Part shown: positions 1 through 8,349 of the stretch, piece after piece
Position numbering within the stretch: position 1 is the first letter of the stretch
Layout: every line of letters starts with the position of its first letter
Assembly: GCA_963702075.1 (NCBI GenBank)
Contig: OY969703.1
Location: 682,001-746,000, forward strand
Length of the DNA stretch: 64,000 nt
Direction: 5' to 3'
Origin: VAYN01 sp963702075
GTDB taxonomy: Bacteria; Actinomycetota; Thermoleophilia; Solirubrobacterales; 70-9
The notes under the pieces: generated by a model
Databases searched by the model: none
What the model saw: only the letters and a program-made list of their open reading frames with translations
Told to the model about the DNA's origin: nothing
Program-made: the position numbers and the translations under genes

Positions 1-343
1 CGACGAGGCGCCGCACCGCCTCGACCGTGAAAAGGTGTCGCCTCCCCGGCCGCAGCCCCGTCCAGCCGGCGCTGCCGAGCGCACAGGCTACGCTGCCCCG
101 GTTTTCGATCCGTACCACGTCTTCGTGGCGCAGCGAGTCGAGCTCGTGCAGGGCCGCCTCGGCGCCGCCCGGGTCGCCGACGATCGCCAGGCCGCAGCTC
201 TCGCAGCGCCGGACCGGTCCGTCCAGCCCGGCCTTGCGCTCGATCCAGCCGAAGAGGGGCTCGCCGCAGGCGGGGCAGGGCGGGTTTTCCGGCCCGGCGC
301 CGGCCTCGAGCGGGACTACAGGGGTGGCCTCGGTCTGCTCCAT
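1..343 (-). CDS. Cys-rich hypothetical protein, N-terminal part (3' end outside window)
   Basis: An open frame runs on the minus strand from an ATG at 343 through the window edge with no stop, so the C-terminus is missing. The visible 114 residues carry two Cys pairs, C-x2-C near residues 23-26 (CPAC) and 47-50 (CESC). Their spacing of about 20 residues is typical of a zinc ribbon or rubredoxin-like knuckle. No catalytic motif is visible in this part and I do not recognise the family. The start lies only 20 bases from the divergent start of the membrane protein at 364, so the two promoters must overlap the opposite gene. Zinc binding is inferred from the Cys spacing alone. Confidence 0.6.
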   Translation of the reverse strand, partial: MEQTEATPVVPLEAGAGPENPPCPACGEPLFGWIERKAGLDGPVRRCESCGLAIVGDPGGAEAALHELDSLRHEDVVRIENRGSVACALGSAGWTGLRPGRRHLFTVEAVRRLV

Positions 344-363
344 GCTCGGGTAGCGTACGCGCC

Positions 364-1248
364 GTGAACCCAGAGCAGGTCCGGGAGAGGGAGGCGCGCT
401 GGGCACTGCCGGCGGCGCTTGCCGCGTTCTTCGGCGCCATCCTGATGCTCCTCCAGGGTTTCGTCAGCTCGGTCAGCGGGACGGGCGAAGCCGAGGCCCT
501 GCGTTCGGTCGACGCCCACGCCGGCAACGTGACGCTGACCAGCCTGATGCCGGCGCTCGCCTTCCTCCTCTTCGGTATCCCGCTGGTCTACCTCTTCCGC
601 GCGGCCCGCGCCCGCAGCACCCGGGTCCAGCCGGCGGTGATCGCGATCCTGCTTGCCGCGCCGCTGCTGGTCGCGGTCGGCACCGTCCTCTACGGCCAGG
701 CGCGCGAGGACGGGGCGGAAAGCTTCGTCGCCGGGGAAGCGAAGCCGTCGATCTCGACGCATGACGTGAAGGAACAATGCGAAGGCGAAAAGCCGCTCGC
801 CAAGTGCGAAAGGGAAAAGCGGGAAGACGACGCGGCCTCCAACGCGATCAGCGACGCCTCGCTGACCCCGGCGGCGACGATCATCAGCCTGCTCGGCGGT
901 TTGCTGTTCGCGATCGGCCTCTTCTACACCTGTCTCTGGGCGATGCGGACGGGGCTCCTCAGCCGCTTCTGGGGGTCTCTGGGCATGGCGCTCGGCATTG
1001 CCGTGCTGATCGGCTTCGTGATCTTCGCGGTCATCTGGTTCGCCTACCTCGGCCTGCTCTATCTCGGCCTCCTGCCTGGGGGTAAACCGCCGGCCTGGGA
1101 GGCGGGCGAAGCGGTGGCCTGGCCGACCCCGGGCGAGCGAGCGGCGGCTGAACTCGAACCGACGGAGTCGATCGAGGAGGACGCCGTCGAGGAGGAAGCC
1201 GCCGCGGAGCCAGGCGCCGAGAGGCGCAAGCGCAAGCAGCGCGAGTAG
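364..1248 (+). CDS. polytopic membrane protein of unknown function
   Basis: 294 residues from a GTG start. Five hydrophobic segments lie at about residues 13-35, 58-79, 89-110, 170-193 and 204-236. A charged loop with two Cys residues (138, 148) sits between TM3 and TM4. The tail from about residue 240 is acidic, rich in Glu and Ala, and ends in a short basic Lys/Arg stretch, so it is probably cytosolic. I do not recognise a family or any catalytic motif. It is transcribed divergently from the Cys-rich protein at 1-343, and the next gene on the right is on the opposite strand, so it looks monocistronic. Confidence 0.7.
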   Translation: MNPEQVREREARWALPAALAAFFGAILMLLQGFVSSVSGTGEAEALRSVDAHAGNVTLTSLMPALAFLLFGIPLVYLFRAARARSTRVQPAVIAILLAAPLLVAVGTVLYGQAREDGAESFVAGEAKPSISTHDVKEQCEGEKPLAKCEREKREDDAASNAISDASLTPAATIISLLGGLLFAIGLFYTCLWAMRTGLLSRFWGSLGMALGIAVLIGFVIFAVIWFAYLGLLYLGLLPGGKPPAWEAGEAVAWPTPGERAAAELEPTESIEEDAVEEEAAAEPGAERRKRKQRE

Positions 1249-1257
1249 CGGCCGGCC

Positions 1258-1614
1258 TCAGGTCTGCGGCGCCGGCGGCGCGGCCATCAGCTCGACCCGG
1301 TGGCCGCTGGGGACGATCGCCCAGGCGCGGGGGCTGCCCCAGTGCTCGCGCCGCCGCTCGGCCGTATGGCCCGCCTCCCCGAGCTGTCGCAGCGTCTCGT
1401 CGAAGTCTGCGATGACGACCGCGAGGTGGCCGACCGCCGGGACGACCGGGTCCTCGCGCGGCATCAGGTGGACCTGCGTCCCTTCCCGCTCGACCCAGGT
1501 GTATTCCCGCAGCGTCTCCGGCGGCTCGACCCGCTCGAACCCGAGCAGCTCGAAGAAGCCCACGGTCGCCTCGACGTCCGCGGGCGCGACCTCTATACCG
1601 ACGTGGTGAAGCAT
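1258..1614 (-). CDS. VOC (glyoxalase/bleomycin resistance) family protein
   Basis: 118 residues, one vicinal-oxygen-chelate module. It opens with the typical MLHHVGIEV strand, whose His is usually a metal ligand, followed by a helix (VEATVGFFELLGFE). A second beta-alpha unit begins at GHLAVVIADFDETL, and the C-terminal strand RVELM ends in a Glu often used as a metal ligand. VOC proteins include metal-dependent lyases, isomerases, dioxygenases and antibiotic-binding proteins; nothing here decides the substrate. It is convergent with the membrane protein ending at 1248 and divergent from the coiled-coil gene starting near 1685. Confidence 0.75.
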   Translation of the reverse strand: MLHHVGIEVAPADVEATVGFFELLGFERVEPPETLREYTWVEREGTQVHLMPREDPVVPAVGHLAVVIADFDETLRQLGEAGHTAERRREHWGSPRAWAIVPSGHRVELMAAPPAPQT

Positions 1615-1684
1615 TTGTCAGCGAATGTTTTTGTCTGTTACGGTGGAAGCCATGGAGGCAATGGTGGCGGAAAGGGGGACCGAG

Positions 1685-1975
1685 ATGACGGAATGGAACG
1701 ACGGGCGGCTCGATGATCTCAGCGATCGGGTCGATCGCATCGAGAAAAAGATGGATAGCGGATTCGCCCGGGCTGACCAGAAGATGGATGCTGGGTTCGC
1801 TCGGCTGGAGGCCAAGATGGATGAAGGTTTCGCTCGGATGGACGCGAAGTTCGACGCTTTCAACGAACGCTTCGACAACATGTACCAGACGCTGTTTAAG
1901 GCATCTTGGGCTCTGGTTATCGGAATACTCGGCCTGCTCGGCGTGCTGATCGGTGTGATCGCGACGCAGTCGTAG
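1685..1975 (+). CDS. small coiled-coil protein with C-terminal membrane anchor
   Basis: 96 residues from ATG 1685, chosen because GGGGG lies about seven bases upstream; the frame is open from 1625 and would add 20 residues. The N-terminal two thirds is a tandem 11-residue repeat of the type K-M-D-x-G-F-A-R-x-x-x (four units, the last degenerate), which should form a long amphipathic helix or coiled coil. A single hydrophobic helix (about the last 28 residues) anchors it. Similar repeat-plus-anchor proteins are found widely in bacteria without assigned function. A+T content is noticeably higher than in neighbouring genes, which may reflect recent acquisition. Confidence 0.7.
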   Translation: MTEWNDGRLDDLSDRVDRIEKKMDSGFARADQKMDAGFARLEAKMDEGFARMDAKFDAFNERFDNMYQTLFKASWALVIGILGLLGVLIGVIATQS

Positions 1976-2899
1976 CTAGAACGCCAGCGACAGGAGCGCC
2001 GCGACGATCACTATGGCCGTCGACCAGGTGATCGTCTCGGCGACTATGCGGTTGTCGAGGCCGTAGGCGTGGGAGACGACCAGGGCGTTGATCCCGGTCG
2101 GCATCGCTGACATCAGACGGTAGGCGGAGGGGAGCTCGATGAAGGGGCTGGCGAGGAGCATCAGCAGGGCCGGGGCCAGGGCGAGGCGGCCGAGGGTGGC
2201 GACCGCGACTGGGGCGGTGACGGGCGGCGGCAGGGGCAGTTCGCCCTGCTCGGCGCCCTCGGCGAGGGTGGCGCCGACGGCGAAGAAGCCGAGCGGCAGG
2301 ATCGCCACCGCGAGCACCTGCGCGGCGTCGACGAGGACCGGAGGCGCCAACGCAGCGGGCGCCAGCAGTCCCAGCACCGCCGCGTAGAGCGGCGGGTTGC
2401 GGGTCAGGAAGGCCCGCGCGCGCTGGCCCATCCCTTCGCCCGCTTTGGTCCCGAAGGCGGCACCGACGCCGAACGCCCCGAACATCAGCGTCGGCCCCCC
2501 GACGAGGACGTCGAAGAGGACTCCGGTCGGCAGGTGGTCGCGCCCGAGCAGAGCGACCGTCAGCGGATATCCCAGATAGGTCGTATTGGCGACGATCGCG
2601 CCGCAGATCACCGCCCCGGTCTTCGGGGGACTCAGCCGCAGCACCTTCGAGGCGACAAGCCAGACCACCGTCCCGACCAGCGCCATGTTGACCAGCGCGA
2701 TCCCGATCCCGACCGCGTTGTCAACGCTGATCGAAGCCGCCGCCAAATTGAAGAAGATCACCGGCGGCACCAGCACATAAAGCATCACCAGCAACAATTT
2801 CCGCGCCAGCGCCACAGCCTCCCTAGGCCGCCGCCGCTCCGACTCGACGCCCACGCCGGCGCCGAGCACCATCAAAACAAGCGTCAGCAGGACCCCCAT
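1976..2899 (-). CDS. AEC (auxin efflux carrier) family transporter
   Basis: 307 residues from ATG 2899. An in-frame start at 2953 would place 18 residues of repeat-derived sequence in front of the first membrane helix, so I prefer the internal ATG. The protein has about ten hydrophobic helices in two halves of five. It carries the NTTYLGYP segment in TM4-5 and the matching MPTGINALV motif in the second half, both characteristic of AEC permeases in the bile acid/Na+ symporter superfamily. Bacterial members export or import dicarboxylates or unknown organic anions. The gene follows nuoN on the same strand, separated by a long palindrome, and is probably not part of complex I. Confidence 0.8.
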   Translation of the reverse strand: MGVLLTLVLMVLGAGVGVESERRRPREAVALARKLLLVMLYVLVPPVIFFNLAAASISVDNAVGIGIALVNMALVGTVVWLVASKVLRLSPPKTGAVICGAIVANTTYLGYPLTVALLGRDHLPTGVLFDVLVGGPTLMFGAFGVGAAFGTKAGEGMGQRARAFLTRNPPLYAAVLGLLAPAALAPPVLVDAAQVLAVAILPLGFFAVGATLAEGAEQGELPLPPPVTAPVAVATLGRLALAPALLMLLASPFIELPSAYRLMSAMPTGINALVVSHAYGLDNRIVAETITWSTAIVIVAALLSLAF

Positions 2900-2925
2900 C
2901 CCGCGGCAGTCTGACCACTGTCGAA

Positions 2926-3004
2926 GGAGGGCGGGGTCACCCCCTCCAGACACTCAACCACGAGCCATAGCGAGTGGTGTCTGGAGGGGGTGACCCCGCC
3001 CTCC
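2926..3004. repeat. palindromic element 1: perfect 28-bp inverted repeat downstream of nuoN
   Basis: Left arm 2926-2953 and right arm 2977-3004 are perfect complements over 28 bp, with a 23-base loop. The right arm contains TGGAGGGGGTGACCCC. No T-run follows on either strand, so it is not a classical intrinsic terminator, although it could still end or stabilise the nuo transcript. The core matches arms at 8387-8411, 58785-58814 and 59100-59120, and the other arm (GGGCGGGGTCACC) resembles the copy inside nuoG. Confidence 0.9.
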
Positions 3005-3016
3005 CCAAACCGGAAG

Positions 3017-4519
3017 CTAGAAGAGCGCGCTACCGGCGTGGCTGGCGAACTCCACCAGCGGCTGGGGAATAACCCCAAAGAAGACCGTCGCCGCAGCCGC
3101 AAGCACAGCCGGCCCAACCAGATACCAGCGCCACCCAGCCTCAGGGTCGACCGGATCGGCCTCCGGGGACGCCCCGGCGATAGCCGGGGTCCCGCCAGGC
3201 ACCGTCTCGCGCTCGGGCCGCATCCACATCGCCGCCACCACCCGCAGGTAGTAGGCGAGCGAGATCATCGTCCCGACGGCGATGAAGACCGCGAGCCAGG
3301 TGTAGTCGCCTTCGACCAGGGCCTCGATCAGGTAGAGCTTGCCGATGAATCCCGCCGTCGCCGGCAGCCCCGCCAGCGCCAGCATCGAGATCGTCAGCGG
3401 CCAGGCTAGCGCCGGGCGCTCGGCGCCGAGGCCGCGGACGGCGCGGATGTCGTCGCCGAAGACCGTCTCGCGCTCGCGGGCGACGATCACCGCGAAGGCG
3501 GCGAGGTTCATGAAGGCATAGGCGGCGAGGTAAAAGACGAGCGAGCTCGTCCCGGCCTCGGAAGCGACGACGACGCCGCCGAGCATGTAGCCGGCCTGGG
3601 CGATTCCCGAGTAGCCCAGCAGCCGTTTCAGCGAGTCCTGGCCGAGCGCGCCGACGTTGCCGACGACGATCGAGATCGCCGCCAGGGCGGCCAGGGCCGG
3701 CTGCCAGGAATCGGCCTGGGAGCCGAGGGCGACGTCGAAGAAGCGGACGAAGACGGCGAAGGCCGCGGCCTTGGTCGCCACCGCCATGAAGCTGGTGATC
3801 GGCGTTGGCGCTCCCTGGTAGACGTCGGGCGTCCACTGGTGGAAGGGGGCGATCGAGGTCTTGAAGGCGAGGCCGACGGCCGCCATCGCGATCCCGATCA
3901 GGATCAGCGGGTCGCCGTCGAGGCCGTTGTGGGCGATCCCGGCGGCGATTCCCTGGAACCCCGTGCTCCCGGTGCCGCCGTAGAGGAAGGCCATCCCGTA
4001 CAGCAGCGTCGCCGAGCCGATCGAGCCGACGATCAGGTACTTCAGCCCCGACTCGAGCGAGCCCTCACGCCGCAGGTTGGTGGCGCAGAGGATGTAGAGC
4101 GGGATCGAGAGCGTCTCCAGGGCGACGAAGAAGGTGACGAGGTTGGTCGCCTGCGAGAGCAGCACCATCCCCAGCACAGATCCCAGCAGGAGCGAGTGGT
4201 ACTCGCCCGAGCCGGCTTCCTCGGTCGCCCGCTCGCCGATCGAGAGGAAGACGCAGAAGGCGGCGACCAGGATCGCGATCAGCGAGATCGAGATCGCCAG
4301 GTCGTCGAGCCGCAGGGCGCCGGTGATCAGGTTCCGCGGATCGTCCCAGTGCCAGATCAGCAGCCCGGCGGTGGCGCCGAGGGTGACCAGCGTCAGCAGC
4401 GGCGCGCTGCGCTTGAAGGGCTTGAAGACGGCGCTGAGCAGGACGACGCAGATGCCGACCGTGAGTGCGATCAGCGGCGAGATGCCCGCGTAGTCGATGT
4501 GCGGCTCGTTGAAGTTCAC
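3017..4519 (-). CDS. nuoN: NADH-quinone oxidoreductase subunit N
   Basis: 500 residues, antiporter-like membrane subunit of complex I, involved in proton translocation. I chose the GTG at 4519, which overlaps the nuoM stop (GTGA); the frame stays open far upstream inside nuoM, but that part is out-of-frame shadow. About 14 transmembrane helices are visible. The proton-channel signature is present: a conserved Glu in TM5 (ALETLSIPLYIL), a Lys in TM7-8 (GLAFKTSIAPFHQW), then TPDVYQGAPTPITSFM and ATKAAAF with the next Lys. It is the last gene of the nuoA-N operon. Confidence 0.96.
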   Translation of the reverse strand: MNFNEPHIDYAGISPLIALTVGICVVLLSAVFKPFKRSAPLLTLVTLGATAGLLIWHWDDPRNLITGALRLDDLAISISLIAILVAAFCVFLSIGERATEEAGSGEYHSLLLGSVLGMVLLSQATNLVTFFVALETLSIPLYILCATNLRREGSLESGLKYLIVGSIGSATLLYGMAFLYGGTGSTGFQGIAAGIAHNGLDGDPLILIGIAMAAVGLAFKTSIAPFHQWTPDVYQGAPTPITSFMAVATKAAAFAVFVRFFDVALGSQADSWQPALAALAAISIVVGNVGALGQDSLKRLLGYSGIAQAGYMLGGVVVASEAGTSSLVFYLAAYAFMNLAAFAVIVARERETVFGDDIRAVRGLGAERPALAWPLTISMLALAGLPATAGFIGKLYLIEALVEGDYTWLAVFIAVGTMISLAYYLRVVAAMWMRPERETVPGGTPAIAGASPEADPVDPEAGWRWYLVGPAVLAAAATVFFGVIPQPLVEFASHAGSALF

Positions 4520-6033
4520 TTGTTGGCCAGCTTCGCTTGCGGCGCCGGGCTGGCGGTGACCTTGGCCACCGTCTGCTCGACGCTCGGGTTGGTCCGCTTG
4601 AGGATCAGCTGCGGGTAGAGGGCGAGGGCGACGATGCAGAGGACGAGCGGGACCAGGACCACGGCGTCGCGCCAGCCGATCTCCCGCGACAGCAGCCCCT
4701 GATTCTGTCCTGATGGGGGCCTGTTGTGCATCGCTCCCTGGTAGAGGCGCAGGGCGTAGTAGGCCGACATCGCGACGCCGCTGATCGCGATGAAGGCGAA
4801 GACGATCTTCGCCTGGAAGAGGCCGTTGAGGATGTAGAACTCGCCGACGAAGTTGGAGGAGCCGGGCATCGCCAGGGTCGCCAGGGCGACGATCAGGAAG
4901 AGCGCCGCCAGCACCGGCGCCCGCAGCGCCATCCCGCCCATCTCGCGGATGTCTTCGGTCCCCGTCCGCTCGAGCAGGATCGCGACGATGATGAAGATCG
5001 GGGCGACGACGAGTCCGTGGTTGACCATTTGCAGGACCGCGCCGTCGGAGCCGTCGGCCCGCAGGGCGAAGATCCCGGCGGTGATGAAGCCGAGCTGCGC
5101 GACCGAGGAATAGCCCGCGATCAGCCGCACGTTGGTCTGGGTGAAGGCCATCACCGAGCCGTAGAGGATCGAGGCCAGGGCGATCACCAGGATCACCTCC
5201 TGGAATTCGATCGTCGCGTCCGGGAACAGCGGCAGCACGATCCGCAGGAAGCCGTAGGCGCCGACCTTGGCCAGCACCCCGGAGAAGACCGCCAGCGCCG
5301 GCAGCGGCGCCGCCCGGTAGGCGTCGGGCATCCAGCCGTGGAGGAGGAAGGCCGGCATCTTGACCAGGAAGGCGGCGGCGAAGAACCAGAAGATCCAGCG
5401 CTGGCTGCCGACCCCGATCCCCTGCTGCTGCAGCGCCTGGATCGAGAAGGTGACGTGGCCGCCGTCGGCGGAGATGATCGCGGTGGCGATCGCCGCGACC
5501 AGCATCAGCAGCGAGCCGATCAGGGTGTAGACGATCATCTTCAGCGTCGCCCCGGCGGCGCTCGGGCCGCCTTCGCCGGTGCGGTCCTGGCCCCAGACGC
5601 CGAAGAGGAAGTAGAACGGCACCAGCATGAAGTCGAAGAAGAGGACGAAGAGCAGCAGGTCCTGGGCCAGGAACGAGCCCAGAGTCGCGGTCTCGGCGAC
5701 CAGCATCAGGAAGAAGAAGGTCTTCGGCCGCTCGTAGTCGCGGAAGGCGGCGAAGGCGACGCCGCCGGTCCAGAGCAGCGCGGTCAGCAGGACGAGGAAG
5801 AGGTTGAGCCCGTCGAGGCCGAGGCTGTAGCCGACGCCGAGCCCGGAGATCCACGGGGTGTTCTCGACGTACTGCAGGCCGGAGTTGCCCTGGTCGAAGC
5901 CGGCGACCATGCCGATCGCGACCGCGAGGGTGGCGACGGTGCCGAGCACGGCCCACCAGCCGACGAGACGGTTCGGCAGGAAGAGGCCGACCAGCCCGAA
6001 GGCGAGCGGGGCCCAGAGGAGGACGTTGATCAT
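4516..6033 (-). CDS. nuoM: NADH-quinone oxidoreductase subunit M
   Basis: 505 residues, second Mrp-type antiporter-like subunit of complex I. It carries the family's ARLPxxxxHGWMPDAY-type channel region (here LLHGWMPDAYRAAPLPA) with the following LAKVGAYGFLR Lys helix. A DFMLVPFYFLFG helix replaces the common ELxLxPxY motif near residue 130, so the usual TM5 Glu position should be checked by alignment. It overlaps nuoN by four bases at the 3' end and lies 10 bases downstream of nuoL, so translation is coupled. Confidence 0.96.
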   Translation of the reverse strand: MINVLLWAPLAFGLVGLFLPNRLVGWWAVLGTVATLAVAIGMVAGFDQGNSGLQYVENTPWISGLGVGYSLGLDGLNLFLVLLTALLWTGGVAFAAFRDYERPKTFFFLMLVAETATLGSFLAQDLLLFVLFFDFMLVPFYFLFGVWGQDRTGEGGPSAAGATLKMIVYTLIGSLLMLVAAIATAIISADGGHVTFSIQALQQQGIGVGSQRWIFWFFAAAFLVKMPAFLLHGWMPDAYRAAPLPALAVFSGVLAKVGAYGFLRIVLPLFPDATIEFQEVILVIALASILYGSVMAFTQTNVRLIAGYSSVAQLGFITAGIFALRADGSDGAVLQMVNHGLVVAPIFIIVAILLERTGTEDIREMGGMALRAPVLAALFLIVALATLAMPGSSNFVGEFYILNGLFQAKIVFAFIAISGVAMSAYYALRLYQGAMHNRPPSGQNQGLLSREIGWRDAVVLVPLVLCIVALALYPQLILKRTNPSVEQTVAKVTASPAPQAKLANK

Positions 6034-6043
6034 CGCGCCGCCC

Positions 6044-8053
6044 TCATGAGCTCGAGATGAGGAAGTAGAGGGCGAGCCCGGCGAAGCCGGCGATCAAGAG
6101 CAACGCGTAGCTCCGGACGAAGCCGTTTTGGACGGCGCGGACGACGCCGCTGGTCCCGCGCACCGTCTCCTCGGTGCCGGTGACCAGGCCGTCGACGACG
6201 AAGCGCTCGAAGACACGGTTGGCGAAGCGTCCGATCGCCAGCGCCGGGCGGACGACGAGGAAGTCGATCGCCTCGTCGAAGTACCACTTGTTGAAGAGGA
6301 AGGTGTGCAGCCCGCGGAAGCGCGCTTCCAGCGCCTGCGGCCGCTCAGGGTTCGCTATGTAGAGCCAGTGGGCGGCCCAGATCCCGGCCAGCGAGATCAC
6401 GGCGCCGATCCCGAGGCCGATCCAGCTCCACTCGGTCGAGGGGTGGATCGCCGTCAGCGGCGAGTCGGCGAAGACCGGGTCGAGCCAGTTGGCGATCACG
6501 TTGTCGACTCCCGGCACCTGGACGAGGCCGCCGACCAGGGCGAGGAAGGCGAGCACCGCCATCGCCACCCGCATCGGCGCTGAGGACTCGGCGATGTGGT
6601 GCTCGGCACCGGGGAAGCCGACGTCGGTGTCCTCCTCTTCGCCGGTCGCCGGGTTGAAGGGGTGGGCGTGGTGGACGTGGCCGGTGTCGATCAGCTCCTG
6701 GGCCTCCGGGCACGGCTTGCCGGGCAGCACCCGGAAGATCAGGCGGAAGGTGTAGATCGCGGTGAGGAAGGCACCGAAATATCCAAGGACGGTGAAGACG
6801 ATGTACATGCCTCCCCTGGCCCCCGCGTAGGCGAGGATCTCGTCCTTGGAGAAGAAACCCGAGGTGAGCGGGAAGGCGGCGAGGGCGAGGCCGCCGCAGA
6901 GCATCGTGACCGAGGTGAAGCGCATCGCCTTGCCGAAGCCGCTCATCTTGTCGATGTTCTGCTCGTTGGCCATCGCGGCGATGATCGAGCCGGCCGCCAT
7001 GAACAGCAGCGCCTTGAAGAAGGCGTGAGTCATCAGGTGGAACATCCCCGCCCCGTAGGCGCCGATCGAGACGCCGACGACCATGTAGCCGATCTGGCTC
7101 ATCGTCGAGTAGGCGATCGCCCGCTTCAGGTCGGTCATCACCAGGGCGATCGTCGCCGCGACCAGGAGCGTCGCCAGGCCGACGAAGGCGGCGATGTCGG
7201 CGGCGGTGGGGGCGAGGACGAAGAGGACGTGGGTGCGGGCGATCAGGTAGACGCCGGCGGTGACCATCGTCGCCGCGTGGATCAGCGAGGAGACCGGCGT
7301 CGGGCCCTCCATCGCGTCCGGCAGCCAGGTGTGGAGCGGCAGCTGGGCGGACTTGGCGAAGGCGCCGACGAGGAGCAGCAGGCAGATCGCGGTGACGCTC
7401 CACTGGTTGGTGCTGAAGACTTCCGGCGCCTTGGCGAAGACGGTGCCGTAGTCGAAGCTGCCGAGTTCGCGGAAGATCAGGAAGGCCGCCAGCACCAGGC
7501 CGATGTCGCCGACGACGTTGATCACGAAGGCCTTCATCCCCGCCCGCGTCGCGGTCTCGCGCCGGTACCAGAAGCTGATCAGCGCGTAGGAGGCGAAGCC
7601 GACGAAGGCCCAGCCGACGATCAGCAGGACGAAGTTGCCGGCCAGGACCAGCAGCAGCATCGAGAAGACGAAGAAGTTGAGGTAGCTGAAGAAGCGGTGG
7701 TAGCCCTGGTCGGACTGCATGTAGCCGAAGGAGTAGAGGTGGATCAGGGTCGAGACGCCGGTGACGACGAGGACCATGAAGAGCGAGAGCTGGTCGAGGT
7801 AGATGCCGAGCTTGATGTCGAGGCCGGCGACGCTGGCGTAGTCCCAGAGCGAGGAGGCGTGGTGGCGCGCGTCGGCGTCCTCGCCGAGCAGGCTGACGAG
7901 CGCGGCGACGCCGCAGGCGAAGGCGAGGCCGATCGCGGCGGTGCCGATTATCCCCGCGGCCTTCTGCGGCAGCGCCCGGTAGCCGAGCGCGATCGTGATC
8001 GAGCCGAGCAGGGGGAAGAGCAGGACCAGCCAGGCCCAGGCGGTGGCGCTCAT
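6044..8053 (-). CDS. nuoL: NADH-quinone oxidoreductase subunit L
   Basis: 669 residues, the largest antiporter-like subunit of complex I and the one bearing the long lateral amphipathic helix. The channel motif LPLHTWLPDAMEGPTPVSSLIHAATMV-type segment is present around residues 235-260, as is the MTDLKRAIAYSTMSQIGYM helix. The C-terminal 150 residues include an extra transmembrane region and the long helix, ending in a final hydrophobic anchor. A His- and acid-rich loop follows PCPEAQELIDTG. The gene overlaps nuoK by four bases (ATGA type). Confidence 0.97.
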   Translation of the reverse strand: MSATAWAWLVLLFPLLGSITIALGYRALPQKAAGIIGTAAIGLAFACGVAALVSLLGEDADARHHASSLWDYASVAGLDIKLGIYLDQLSLFMVLVVTGVSTLIHLYSFGYMQSDQGYHRFFSYLNFFVFSMLLLVLAGNFVLLIVGWAFVGFASYALISFWYRRETATRAGMKAFVINVVGDIGLVLAAFLIFRELGSFDYGTVFAKAPEVFSTNQWSVTAICLLLLVGAFAKSAQLPLHTWLPDAMEGPTPVSSLIHAATMVTAGVYLIARTHVLFVLAPTAADIAAFVGLATLLVAATIALVMTDLKRAIAYSTMSQIGYMVVGVSIGAYGAGMFHLMTHAFFKALLFMAAGSIIAAMANEQNIDKMSGFGKAMRFTSVTMLCGGLALAAFPLTSGFFSKDEILAYAGARGGMYIVFTVLGYFGAFLTAIYTFRLIFRVLPGKPCPEAQELIDTGHVHHAHPFNPATGEEEDTDVGFPGAEHHIAESSAPMRVAMAVLAFLALVGGLVQVPGVDNVIANWLDPVFADSPLTAIHPSTEWSWIGLGIGAVISLAGIWAAHWLYIANPERPQALEARFRGLHTFLFNKWYFDEAIDFLVVRPALAIGRFANRVFERFVVDGLVTGTEETVRGTSGVVRAVQNGFVRSYALLLIAGFAGLALYFLISSS

Positions 8054-8349
8054 CCGCGCAGCTCCCGCAGGTCGTCGACGTTGAGCGGCAGGCGGCGGCG
8101 GAAGATCGCGACGATCAGGCCGAGGCCGACGACGACCTCGCAGGCGGCGATCACCATCACGATCACCGCGAAGACCTGGCCCTGCTCGTTGCCGACCATG
8201 CGGCTGAAGGCGACCAGGGCTAGGTTGCCGGCGTTCAGCATCAGCTCTAGGCAGAGGAGGATCACCATCGGCGATCTCCTAATCAGGATTCCCAAGACGC
8301 CGGTGGCGAACAAAAGTGAGCTCAGGACGATGTACCACGTGATGTTCAT
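8050..8349 (-). CDS. nuoK: NADH-quinone oxidoreductase subunit K
   Basis: 99 residues, three transmembrane helices, with the two conserved membrane Glu residues expected in NuoK/ND4L (one in LCLELMLNAGNLAL, one in AACEVVVGLGLIV). It lines the proton path next to NuoJ and NuoN. Its ATG at 8349 directly abuts the outer end of a perfect 25-bp palindrome. The usual upstream Shine-Dalgarno position is therefore occupied by the 3' strand of the stem, which is C-rich, and GGAGGGGG is about 20 bases away. Initiation probably depends on termination at the overlapping nuoJ stop. Confidence 0.96.
   Translation of the reverse strand: MNITWYIVLSSLLFATGVLGILIRRSPMVILLCLELMLNAGNLALVAFSRMVGNEQGQVFAVIVMVIAACEVVVGLGLIVAIFRRRLPLNVDDLRELRG

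Noticed and set aside
2926..3004. Palindrome as a standard intrinsic terminator of the nuo operon
   Set aside because: Strong stem but no T-run on either strand, and near-identical palindromes lie inside genes, where termination would be harmful.
3017..5956. A single 979-codon open frame covering nuoN and most of nuoM
   Set aside because: Only the part up to 4519 has NuoN sequence; the rest is an out-of-frame, Arg/Pro-rich shadow of nuoM. The GTG overlapping the nuoM stop is the natural start.
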